Source: Herbaspirillum robiniae
Lineage (GTDB): Bacteria; Pseudomonadota; Gammaproteobacteria; Burkholderiales; Burkholderiaceae_D
Reading direction: 5' to 3'
Length of the DNA: 64,000 nt
Assembly: GCF_002213415.1 (NCBI RefSeq)
Contig: NZ_NJGU01000009.1
Location: 62,001 to 126,000 of the forward strand
Shown: positions 7,835-14,912 of the stretch, piece by piece
Layout of the letters: every line of letters begins with the position of its first letter
Numbering within the stretch: the first letter of the stretch is position 1
The notes under the pieces: generated by a model
Database searches by the model: none
What the model was told of the DNA's origin: nothing
Seen by the model: only the letters and a program-made list of their open reading frames with translations
Made by a program: the position numbers and the translations under genes

Positions 7835-8240
7835 CGTGGACTCCAAAAAAGTTGAACTTCAATTTTCAACCATTTTGTTTTGCAAAAAAGGCGTTCAAAA
7901 CATCGATTTTTGGCGTTTATTCATTTTTCACCACCAGAAAGTGCAAAATGTCTAAACCTAGCTGATACAAACTTCTCGACCTTGGCGTCGTGAAGCGTAC
8001 TGAACGAGTTCTGCCGACATCAATTCCTCTTTCGACTTGGCCGCGTTGCTAATAGCGTGATTGCGGCAGCGTGGCTACCGTCCCTGTAAAAGCTCACCTT
8101 TCAATATTTCACCACGCCCCTAACGCGTCTGTTGCAAAAACATACATGCGACCGGCGCCAACTAACGATTTGCCGAGGGGCAAAGTGTTCCCAGAGCCCC
8201 CCACGGTGGAACACAGAGAAGACAGCGTATCTATTTCCAG
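7835..8240. other. Intergenic region with IS-like repeat relics
   Basis: This 406-bp stretch between the membrane-protein genes and the end of the CBASS operon holds the most complete copy of the dispersed repeat (8031-8098). Its left part (7847-7970) is AT-rich and should contain the promoter for the minus-strand gene at 7580-7834. No gene is supported here and no clear CBASS terminator is visible. Confidence 0.5.
8031..8098 (+). repeat. Dispersed repeat, most complete copy (copy B)
   Basis: The first 48 bp match 5727-5774 with six transitions. The last 19 bp (8080-8098) are identical to 1562-1580. This copy therefore joins the two repeat parts found separately elsewhere in the island. The likeliest reading is the terminal region of an extinct insertion sequence, with deleted copies at the other two places. 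Confidence 0.7.
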
Positions 8241-8717
8241 CTATTCCACAGAGATCAATACCGTGCCGCAACCTGAACTTGGTACCAATTCAACATACAG
8301 AGACTTTCGTCCGACGATGACGGCGAGCATTGGCCGCTTATCCCGACGCCGCGCTGACAACTGATTCCATTCTGATCTATCGAGACCAGAAGGATGGGGA
8401 TAGTCTTCAGGGTGGGTGTGCCATTCGCCAAGATAGCGGACTGTTCCTTGAGTCGCCGTCCATCGCGACAACGCGATCGCTTCGTGACCAAATGGCATCC
8501 GCTCGAACAGGTAGCGAAAACGCTTATCCCATTCAGTGGGAACGGTCGCTTGTTCAATGAGTAGATGGGTTCCATGTACAGAACCGAGCAAGAGACCGCC
8601 TGCTTCGCTGTCGGTATCACTACCCTGAACATGCTGACTGAATGTCTCCAGCGTGTTTGTCGAAAAATGCAGCAGCCTGCTCTTATCGCTGCTTGCCCAA
8701 GAACTCAGGAATGGCAT
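8241..8717 (-). CDS. cap3: CBASS Cap3, JAMM/JAB-family isopeptidase
   Basis: This 158-residue protein is the deconjugating peptidase of a type II CBASS system: it removes the cyclase from its conjugates and so reverses Cap2. The JAMM zinc site is complete: E38 in SEAGGLLLG, H100 and H102 in GEWHTHPEDY, S110, and D113 exactly ten residues after H102. The start at 8717 (MPFLSSW) is chosen because the longer frame would overlap cap2 far more; as called, it overlaps the cap2 stop by 13 bp, which suggests translational coupling. It is the last gene of the operon capV-dncV-cap2-cap3, the same order as in Vibrio cholerae El Tor. The family call is firm; the substrate is inferred from the system. Confidence 0.9.
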   Translation of the reverse strand: MPFLSSWASSDKSRLLHFSTNTLETFSQHVQGSDTDSEAGGLLLGSVHGTHLLIEQATVPTEWDKRFRYLFERMPFGHEAIALSRWTATQGTVRYLGEWHTHPEDYPHPSGLDRSEWNQLSARRRDKRPMLAVIVGRKSLYVELVPSSGCGTVLISVE

Positions 8718-10336
8718 ATGGGGCAGTCCCGATCCTGTAAAGGATCGCAATCCGGCGTGGCAAGCTGATGGGTCTGGTCGATCAGCCGGGTCTGCAACGC
8801 CGCAGAGTGAACATCGTTGATCCAATCAAGGGCCATCTCGGCACCTAAGCTCGCTGCCTGTACCGAAACTGATGCCGGGAAAGGTACGTATAAGCCCTCA
8901 CATCCATGACCCGCCAAGATCGCAGGAAGAGGATCTCGAGTCGAGCGAAGTTCGCCTCTACGATGGCGGTGCCATAGACATCGGTAGCACGCTCCGGAGG
9001 CGTTCGCTCTCAGGAGTGCACGTACAGCAGTTCCCGGCCCTTCGATCCATACAGAAAGCATGGGCGTGGGGGCCCGATAGCGGCCGCACAGCCAGTGCCC
9101 GAGGGATTCTTCACCGGTGGCATCGATGAGTAGATCTAGCTGCCCCAACTGAGCCTGCCTGACATCCACTGGGAGCGCCTGCACCTCGGCGCCTGGTGAC
9201 AATCGTTTGAGCTCCTTTGCCATGGCCTCGGCCTTGTTCGACAACAAGTCCGGAAATCCGAGGCGATGCCGCCCGATATTCTGCGGAAGGAGACAATCAA
9301 AATCCACTAACGTGATCTTCCCGCCGCATGTTCCAGCCCCAGCCTTGACCAACATGTCCGCTAGGTATCCACCAATCGTTCCACAACCTACAAGTGCGAT
9401 TCTTCTGCCCGCCAGCGTTTTCGATTTGGGGATGTTGCGTTGGGCCAAATATCGATCATCAATCCGGACCATCGAGATGGGCATCACCTTCAGCCCATAG
9501 CTCATATCTTTGCGATCATTGACCTTAGTTTTTTGAGCCAAGGCTTGACGGTCAAAGAGAACAACGAAGCCATAGGTCATCAAAGGCGATTCGATGACGA
9601 TAAGGACGCCATTTGCCTTTTTTCTTTCCCCCTCCTTGATTCGATCGTGAATCTTGCGCCGACATCGAGGGTCAAGGGTACTTTGCCAAGCCAAGATATC
9701 CGCCACTGTTTCAGGTGGCCAATGGCTAGTCAGCGGCCGAGGTTGCGCGGTGCTCTTGACCCGGTAAGTCAGCACCGTTTTATTGGTCACCTTGTAGCCG
9801 AGCGAATTCAGTTTCTCTTTTGTTCGAACTTCGTTGTCACTGATGAACCAAAGCGAGTTCCCATTGGCTTCCGCAACAAAACAGTTCTGCCGCCCCAAGT
9901 CCTCGCCTTGCATGTCCACGAAGCAAAACCAGCCGTCCCAGTAGGCAAAGAATTCTTCCGCGAGATCTTCAATCATCGCGCCACTCAATATCTGACCTAG
10001 TACCAAGGCCGCGCGTTGAAGACATGCCAAGGACTGCCCTACAGGGTCGTAGATATCCAGAACGACGGTCGCCTTGGCGAGATAGCAAAGATCACCTTCG
10101 GCACCAAGATGAGGAACAGCCTTTGGCAGTTCAGCGGGAATATCAAGCAGTCGAATGCGAGGTAGCTCGAAGAAGGTGGGGTCGAGCTGAACTTCACAAG
10201 GACAGCCTTTTTCCGCTCCTGGCGGCGTCAACACTCCCCGCAACTTGAACCAGCCGTTACCCGTCTTGCCGACAAAATCGAAGCCTTTCTGCTTGAAGGC
10301 CTCAATCACATCCGCTACTGCGGTAAGGCGACTCAT
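8705..10336 (-). CDS. cap2: CBASS Cap2, E2-E1 ubiquitin-transfer-like fusion
   Basis: The 543-residue protein primes the CBASS cyclase by conjugating its C-terminus to targets, as known for Cap2. Residues 1-150 are an E2-like domain with the candidate catalytic cysteine C84 in GDLCYL. Residues 300-520 are a ThiF/E1-type adenylation domain, with the nucleotide loop VGCGTIGG (316-323) and the NIGRHRLG segment (353-360). C479 in GHGCEGLY is the best candidate for the E1 catalytic cysteine. C450-x2-C453 and C538-x2-C541 look like the usual E1 zinc site. Its ATG overlaps the cyclase stop by four bases (ATGA). The domain calls are firm; the choice of active cysteines follows motif position. Confidence 0.92.
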   Translation of the reverse strand: MSRLTAVADVIEAFKQKGFDFVGKTGNGWFKLRGVLTPPGAEKGCPCEVQLDPTFFELPRIRLLDIPAELPKAVPHLGAEGDLCYLAKATVVLDIYDPVGQSLACLQRAALVLGQILSGAMIEDLAEEFFAYWDGWFCFVDMQGEDLGRQNCFVAEANGNSLWFISDNEVRTKEKLNSLGYKVTNKTVLTYRVKSTAQPRPLTSHWPPETVADILAWQSTLDPRCRRKIHDRIKEGERKKANGVLIVIESPLMTYGFVVLFDRQALAQKTKVNDRKDMSYGLKVMPISMVRIDDRYLAQRNIPKSKTLAGRRIALVGCGTIGGYLADMLVKAGAGTCGGKITLVDFDCLLPQNIGRHRLGFPDLLSNKAEAMAKELKRLSPGAEVQALPVDVRQAQLGQLDLLIDATGEESLGHWLCGRYRAPTPMLSVWIEGPGTAVRALLRANASGACYRCLWHRHRRGELRSTRDPLPAILAGHGCEGLYVPFPASVSVQAASLGAEMALDWINDVHSAALQTRLIDQTHQLATPDCDPLQDRDCPICHS

Positions 10337-11475
10337 CCTGCCTTCGTTCGTCCGACCAGCTCACTCGGACCTGCCATGGCAGGCGCCGCGGCGATGGTCG
10401 CCGCGATGGATACCACCTTGACTCGATCCGGCTCATTCGGAAACCGCGGGCCGAATTCGCCTTGCATCCAGATGCAGGCCTGTGAAGGGCTGCCGGCATC
10501 GGTTGCACCACGCAGTGCCTTTTCCAATTCTTCGAACGCTTTCGCTGCTTCTTCAACACCCTCTTTGCCGAGTCGAACCGTGAGTGACTCCGACTCGTCC
10601 ACGGGGTTGTTAACTCCCGCACGCAGGCGAGCTGGCAATGCCGCAACGACATCCAGCAATGCGAGGTCGTCGCGCCGATCTCGCTTCTCGAACAACGGAG
10701 CCGCAGCGGCCATCAAGAGAATGGAAGCGGGGCCACCGCTAGACCACCTCCAGTCGCGGTACGCCTTCAAGTAGCGAACCACGCGGCGGAACTGTTCGCC
10801 CTTGGCCTCCACTTCGCCCAAGAACCACTCCTTCACGGGCCTGGGATCGGATGCCATCCAGTTACACTCACGGTGGGCCAAGAGCACTTTATCAGCAGGC
10901 AATGCCGTCCAGGCATCCCGCTCTGCCTTATTGACCGCCTCGGTGATAGAGTCATACCCGTAACTCTCCATCGATGCCTTCGTGAGCGTGACAAATTCCG
11001 TATCAGGAATGGCGTACAGCGGGATGTCGATGTGAGCAAAGGCAGCAATGACGATCCGGATGCACGTCGGCTTATCAGTGACTAGCGTCCAGCGCTTTTC
11101 CTCGACCAACGGCCTCAGAGCTTCTTCTGCCGCCGCAAAGAACACCGTTGTTGCCCTGCTCGGGCGCTTCGTCTGCGAAACAAAACTCAGCGGCAGATAG
11201 CAACCATCGTCAACATCCGCCTGTTGGGGGCGTTGTGCCGGAGCGTTCAATGTCTTATAAGCCCAGGAGCCTTGCGTGAAGAAACGCGGCTGCGGCACGT
11301 CATCCGTGTACCCGTGCCCGCGTAGCACGCGCGGAATTCCGGTACGCAGACAATTCCTGACATCGTTGCGGGCACCCGCAATCCATGCACGCTGATCAAG
11401 TGACAGATCCAGCTCTTCGTGCATACAGGACTCGTTATCAACGGTGGTAAAGAAAAGCGGACTCAGGTTCAGCAT
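10333..11475 (-). CDS. dncV: CBASS cyclase, DncV-like CD-NTase
   Basis: The 380-residue nucleotidyltransferase makes the cyclic dinucleotide alarm signal. It follows V. cholerae DncV closely at remembered motifs: [15 protein letters not shown] with the GS motif (G69, S70), ADVDDG with metal ligands D87 and D89, and [11 protein letters not shown] with D150. The later block [10 protein letters not shown] and the [12 protein letters not shown] helix also match. This places it in clade A, so the product is probably 3',3'-cGAMP. The start at 11475 overlaps the capV stop by seven bases (ATGCTGA). The protein ends in Ala-Gly, which fits Cap2 conjugation through a C-terminal glycine. The product identity is inferred from clade and effector. 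Confidence 0.93.
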   Translation of the reverse strand: MLNLSPLFFTTVDNESCMHEELDLSLDQRAWIAGARNDVRNCLRTGIPRVLRGHGYTDDVPQPRFFTQGSWAYKTLNAPAQRPQQADVDDGCYLPLSFVSQTKRPSRATTVFFAAAEEALRPLVEEKRWTLVTDKPTCIRIVIAAFAHIDIPLYAIPDTEFVTLTKASMESYGYDSITEAVNKAERDAWTALPADKVLLAHRECNWMASDPRPVKEWFLGEVEAKGEQFRRVVRYLKAYRDWRWSSGGPASILLMAAAAPLFEKRDRRDDLALLDVVAALPARLRAGVNNPVDESESLTVRLGKEGVEEAAKAFEELEKALRGATDAGSPSQACIWMQGEFGPRFPNEPDRVKVVSIAATIAAAPAMAGPSELVGRTKAG

Positions 11476-12470
11476 GCAGCCTCCGGAACATTCTTGTTGG
11501 GGCCGTGATAGAAGATGGGTGCGCCGGCCTGATGCGCTCGAAATGGTTGGAAAAGAGGATCACCCAGCGCGCGCTGCGCTGCATGGTTACCACGATCCTT
11601 GAGCGTATTCGTGGCGCCAATGGAAACTCTGTCTAGCGCCTTTACGTCCTTACTTTGATCTGGCGTGGCTTTGTCGTCGATCTGGAAGTAGTTGCTCCCA
11701 AGTGACTGGCGCAGCATGTAGTCCACCGATGATTCTTGAGCGGAGATAACTAGGTCGAACAGTCCCCCACGCCACTTGCCGAATCCGCGGTCGAGACTGG
11801 CTCCTCCGCGGACGGTTGCACCGATCGTCATTGTGCCGATCGACAGCACACGAACCAGCGCGTTTTGGTTCGGTGCGAGAAACGTATTGACTTCGTGCAA
11901 CCCGAATAGCCCCGGCGCGTTGCCGACCAGTCCGCCATCGGCGAAGACGCCACGGTCGTTGCGCGCCAGCGGAAAGTAGACGGGTGCAGCGGCGGTAGCC
12001 AACGCCACATCGACGATCTTCATGCGGTGATCCATCTCAAAGGACGGATGATGAGGTGTCTTGAAAAACTGACCACGCCCAGTCGAGTAGTTGACGGCCG
12101 GAACAAGAACACGATGCTTCAGGCTACCAATCGTGGCATCCTTGAAGCGCTCTTCCAGCACGCCTTGCAACCCCGCGGCATCATGTTTGGCGGTCAACCA
12201 GAAACCCAGAAGCCGCCGCGCAAGACTACGGCAACCAAAGATGCGGGAACCCTGCTTTTCGAAGAGGCCCTTGAGTTCAATGGCCGGGATCTCTGCCGCG
12301 AGCCCCAAGGCCAGCATTCCGCCCGCGGAAGTGCCGCAGATCAGGTCGAAATGCGAAGCAATAGGACGGCCCATCACGGCTTCAAGCTCGGCAAGAACCG
12401 TCGCTGTGTACAGGCCGCGATAGCCGCCCCCAGACAGGGCGAGCACATGGTAGATGGGAACGCCCGTCAT
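11469..12470 (-). CDS. capV: CBASS effector CapV, patatin-like phospholipase
   Basis: The 333-residue patatin-like phospholipase is the killing effector. CapV proteins are activated by 3',3'-cGAMP and degrade inner-membrane phospholipids. The sequence shows the oxyanion-hole loop GGGYRG (14-19), the nucleophile S48 in GTSAGG and the catalytic D178 in DGG. The length and the phospholipase core match CapV. It lies directly upstream of the cyclase gene and 5 bp after the DUF2188 gene. There is no signal peptide, as expected for a protein that must stay inactive in the cytoplasm until infection. Effector and cyclase class agree, which strengthens both calls. Confidence 0.92.
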   Translation of the reverse strand: MTGVPIYHVLALSGGGYRGLYTATVLAELEAVMGRPIASHFDLICGTSAGGMLALGLAAEIPAIELKGLFEKQGSRIFGCRSLARRLLGFWLTAKHDAAGLQGVLEERFKDATIGSLKHRVLVPAVNYSTGRGQFFKTPHHPSFEMDHRMKIVDVALATAAAPVYFPLARNDRGVFADGGLVGNAPGLFGLHEVNTFLAPNQNALVRVLSIGTMTIGATVRGGASLDRGFGKWRGGLFDLVISAQESSVDYMLRQSLGSNYFQIDDKATPDQSKDVKALDRVSIGATNTLKDRGNHAAQRALGDPLFQPFRAHQAGAPIFYHGPNKNVPEAAC

Positions 12471-12475
12471 GGCAC

Positions 12476-12700
12476 TCAGCCCTTCGGCGGGAAAGGGTCG
12501 TGGCCGTGGCTGTCCTTGTCACGGATGCGTCCATCCGGACGGTGAATGACGAGTTCGGATTGCTGGTTGCGTGCGATGTTCCGCCCCGCGTCGATTGCCT
12601 GTTGCTGTGTGCCGTGCACGGAGGTTGCCCGCTGATTGCCGGCACCCTTGACAGCCCAACCGTCCTGGTGAGGAACTACATGTTGATTCTTGCCTGCCAT
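12476..12700 (-). CDS. DUF2188-type small protein leading the CBASS operon
   Basis: The 74-residue protein starts at 12700 with AGGAG 7 bases upstream. It has the DUF2188 pattern: HVVPHQDGWAVKGAGN, then a helix starting with TQQQAIDAGR, then ELVIHRPDGRIRDKDSHG at the end. The family is common in bacteria and its function is unknown to me. It is the first gene of the CBASS operon and ends 5 bp before capV, so it must be co-transcribed with it. It could be a regulator, an inhibitor that keeps the effector silent, or a passenger; the sequence does not decide. Confidence 0.8.
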   Translation of the reverse strand: MAGKNQHVVPHQDGWAVKGAGNQRATSVHGTQQQAIDAGRNIARNQQSELVIHRPDGRIRDKDSHGHDPFPPKG

Positions 12701-12772
12701 GGTGAATCTCCTAAGTTGGACCATCGGAACCCCGGTAGAGGTTGTCTTTGACCGTTCCATGTAGCACAATGT

Positions 12773-12790
12773 GTTGCTCATACAGACAAC
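12773..12790. promoter_or_regulatory. capH: Candidate CapH operator O1
   Basis: GTTGCT, a 6-bp spacer and GACAAC form an imperfect 18-bp dyad. It has the same arm spacing as O2, and its right arm is identical. It lies on the CBASS side of the divergent promoter. Confidence 0.55.
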
Positions 12791-12838
12791 GGGAAGGCCA
12801 AGCCAAACCAATCGCAAGCAGTTTTAAAATCTGCATCC

Positions 12839-12856
12839 GTTGTCTGGTTGGACAAC
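12839..12856. promoter_or_regulatory. capH: Candidate CapH operator O2
   Basis: GTTGTC, a 6-bp spacer and GACAAC form a perfect 18-bp dyad. Its centre is 66 bp from that of O1. It lies nearer the HTH gene, so binding here could repress that gene and, together with O1, the CBASS operon. Confidence 0.6.
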
Positions 12857-12975
12857 AATGTATCAGAGTACGCACGCCGGTGCAACTGGCATGTTGCGAG
12901 CAGCCCTGAACATCAATAATGCGGAGTGGCAACAGAGGTTTGTTTGCTTCTCCCACAATGCAAGGATTAGAACGG

Positions 12976-13368
12976 ATGTCACAAACAGGCCTGGGCGTCG
13001 CCCTTAAGACGCTACGCGAACGAAGGACTCTTTCGCTGCGCGAAATCGGTCAACTTTCTTCGGTGGATCATGCTTATGTTCACCGCTTAGAATCAGGCGA
13101 GAAGACGAATCCGTCGCCGGATTTGATCGAGAAGCTATTGAGGGTTTTGAAGCCAACTGAGAGAGATACCGCACTGGTAATGTGGCTTGTCGACCATGCA
13201 GAGGCCGATCTCCACCTTGTCGAATTCGTGCTAAACGATCCCTCCGTCAGCATCGACATCTTTTCCGCCGCAGCGGGGGTGAGGCATCGCGGCAATACCA
13301 GGCCCGATCCCGCGACGCTGATTAATCGGATACGGAAGGCGTTCGAGGATGACGACGAGGACGATTGA
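12976..13368 (+). CDS. capH: Xre-family HTH regulator, CapH-like
   Basis: The 130-residue protein carries an Xre-type helix-turn-helix at residues 8-60 (ALKTLRERRTLSLREIG, then VDHAYVHRLESGEKTNPS). A helical and acidic C-terminal part ends in EDDDEDD. The ATG at 12976 is preferred because AAGGA precedes it; ATGs at 12958 and 12919 are in frame. It is divergent from the CBASS operon and 2 bp upstream of the zinc peptidase gene. This matches the CapH/CapP pairs described next to CBASS operons, in which CapP cleaves the repressor CapH after DNA damage and derepresses CBASS. The HTH is certain; the CapH role is inferred from context. Confidence 0.82.
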   Translation: MSQTGLGVALKTLRERRTLSLREIGQLSSVDHAYVHRLESGEKTNPSPDLIEKLLRVLKPTERDTALVMWLVDHAEADLHLVEFVLNDPSVSIDIFSAAAGVRHRGNTRPDPATLINRIRKAFEDDDEDD

Positions 13369-13370
13369 AC

Positions 13371-14240
13371 ATGGATGAAGCAGATGTGAAGCAGAAAGCG
13401 CGTGCTTTCGTTGCAAAGGTTGACGTGTCCGGCATCCAAGAAGATCTGAGTCCTTATGTGGCCGCAGCCAATGCCAAGGTCAAGAAAGATGAGCTTGGCG
13501 AAGGCGAATCCGGCTATACGATCACCAAACCGAATGGCAAGCATGTCATCACTGTGAATTCGCTGGAAACAGAAGAACGTCAGCGTTTCACCATCTGCCA
13601 TGAGATCGCACACATCGTCCTAGCGCTGGAGTCGAGCCATGACGAAGTGCCGTCTTGGTCCTATGCGAAGCGGCATCCGAACGAAATCGCCTGCGACACC
13701 TTCGCCGCCGAATTACTGATGCCATATCAACAATGGTTGTCGCTTGTACCCAAGGAAGAGCCTTCGTTGGAACTGATTCAACGCATGGCAGACTTGTTCA
13801 ATACATCGTTCCCCGCAGCAGCGTCGCGATTCGCGTCTCTCAGCGATATCCCGTGCGCCTTCGTTACGATGGAGCGCGGTGCAGTACGCTATGCTGCGCG
13901 CTCCACCAGCTTGCGACAGGCTCGGGCTTGGATATCTCCCAGATCTGCCATCCCTGTCGGCTCCGTGGCTCATCGCCTGCGCTCTTCAGGCAACAGTGCC
14001 TCGGACACGGATGAAGTCGCACAAGATATCTGGTTCGACAATTGGGAAAAGGGCCTCGACCTCTGGGAGCTCTCTAGGCACTACGCACACACTGACACCA
14101 CGACCTCGCTGATCTGGTTCGACAGCGAAGATCTACCCGAGGTCGAAGTAAACCGTTTCGGTGCGCGCGTTGAGGACGATGGCGGTTTGGCGGAGCTCAC
14201 TGGGCAATTACCTTGGCCAGGACGAAGTAAGCGTCGCTAG
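13371..14240 (+). CDS. capP: ImmA/IrrE-family zinc metallopeptidase, CapP-like
   Basis: The 289-residue protein has the gluzincin motif HEIAH at residues 77-81, followed by NEIACDTFAAELLMP (from about residue 104), whose glutamate is the expected third zinc ligand. Residues 150-289 form a C-terminal domain without a motif I know, possibly a sensor. The start at ATG 13371 leaves 2 bp after the HTH gene; a TTG at 13365 would overlap it. ImmA/IrrE peptidases cleave their partner HTH repressors, and CapP does so for CBASS in response to single-stranded DNA. The adjacent divergent CBASS operon makes this role likely. It could instead regulate the mobile island as in ICEs. Confidence 0.84.
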   Translation: MDEADVKQKARAFVAKVDVSGIQEDLSPYVAAANAKVKKDELGEGESGYTITKPNGKHVITVNSLETEERQRFTICHEIAHIVLALESSHDEVPSWSYAKRHPNEIACDTFAAELLMPYQQWLSLVPKEEPSLELIQRMADLFNTSFPAAASRFASLSDIPCAFVTMERGAVRYAARSTSLRQARAWISPRSAIPVGSVAHRLRSSGNSASDTDEVAQDIWFDNWEKGLDLWELSRHYAHTDTTTSLIWFDSEDLPEVEVNRFGARVEDDGGLAELTGQLPWPGRSKRR

Positions 14241-14432
14241 CAAGACCTTTCGACGGTCCGCTATGTCAACCGATGGCTATAGGAATTCATGTCACCAAAC
14301 TTGTGGAGTCCCCCCTCGGGCTGAACCAAGATTGATCGAGAAGCTAAGCCGCTAAGCCGCTTGCCGCGCGAGTTATGCTTCGAAATGGTTAGGTGCTTGA
14401 TTGCCTGTCGTCACTTCATCTCCTACCAGCAC

Positions 14433-14912
14433 CTAAGTTCCAGCGAACTTTTTCTTACCAGTCAACGTTTTCCTACGTGCCGTAAGCTGCAGTTCACTTT
14501 GATCGCGATTCACCGTGGGAAGTGGATTGTTCAAGAAGTCCGCAGTCAAGTTTCGTGTCTGTGCGTTGTAGGCCCATCGAGCGAACTGCTCTAACAGGGC
14601 GTTGTTTTCGAAAGCAAGCCGCTGGTTCTCAGCCTCTAGCCGTGCGATCCGCTCCAGGGCAATCTGCAACTCCGGCGACGATGCTGTCCTGGGTTGTTCA
14701 TCTTGTTCCGCCAAAGCCTTCTTTCGCACCGTAAAGGCCAATCGAATCCGCTCGTGACGGTGGAGCGCCTGCCGGGTGTATCGTAAACCCTCGCGCCTCC
14801 TGAGCACCTCTATGAGCGCGTCCCAGGTCAACTTATCCTTCCAACCATCGAGTATCTGAACGATAACAGCAACGACTCCATCATCAAGATTGCGTCCTCT
14901 CATCCGAGTCAT
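14433..14912 (-). CDS. Small coiled-coil helper of the recombinase trio (TnpC-like)
   Basis: The 159-residue protein is the last gene of the recombinase block, and its ATG overlaps the previous stop by four bases. The N-terminal 70 residues are basic, with a possible DNA-binding fold (LTWDALIEVLRRREGLRYTR). A coiled coil follows (residues 85-110, IARLEAENQRLAFENNALLEQ), then FARWAYNA and a basic C-terminus. Small coiled-coil proteins like this commonly follow tandem tyrosine recombinases, and TnpC of Tn554 holds the same position. It probably helps choose site or orientation; this is inferred from position and shape. Confidence 0.7.
   Translation of the reverse strand: MTRMRGRNLDDGVVAVIVQILDGWKDKLTWDALIEVLRRREGLRYTRQALHRHERIRLAFTVRKKALAEQDEQPRTASSPELQIALERIARLEAENQRLAFENNALLEQFARWAYNAQTRNLTADFLNNPLPTVNRDQSELQLTARRKTLTGKKKFAGT

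Larger units (their letters stand above)
12701..12975. promoter_or_regulatory. Divergent promoter region between CBASS operon and capH-capP
   Basis: This 275-bp region separates the minus-strand CBASS operon from the plus-strand HTH and peptidase genes, so it must drive both. It contains two 18-bp dyads of the form GTTGnn-N6-GACAAC (12773-12790 and 12839-12856) and one extra half-site GTTGTC (12741-12746). A weak minus-strand -35/-10 pair (TTGTCT, 17 bp, TGCTAC) overlaps the first dyad, which would fit repression. The promoter boxes are uncertain; the dyads are seen directly. Confidence 0.65.

Noticed and set aside
14340-14360. Short tandem repeat (GCTAAGCCG twice) between capP and the recombinase block.
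   Set aside because: Two copies of 9 bp are too little to mean anything, and there is no gene or hairpin linked to it.
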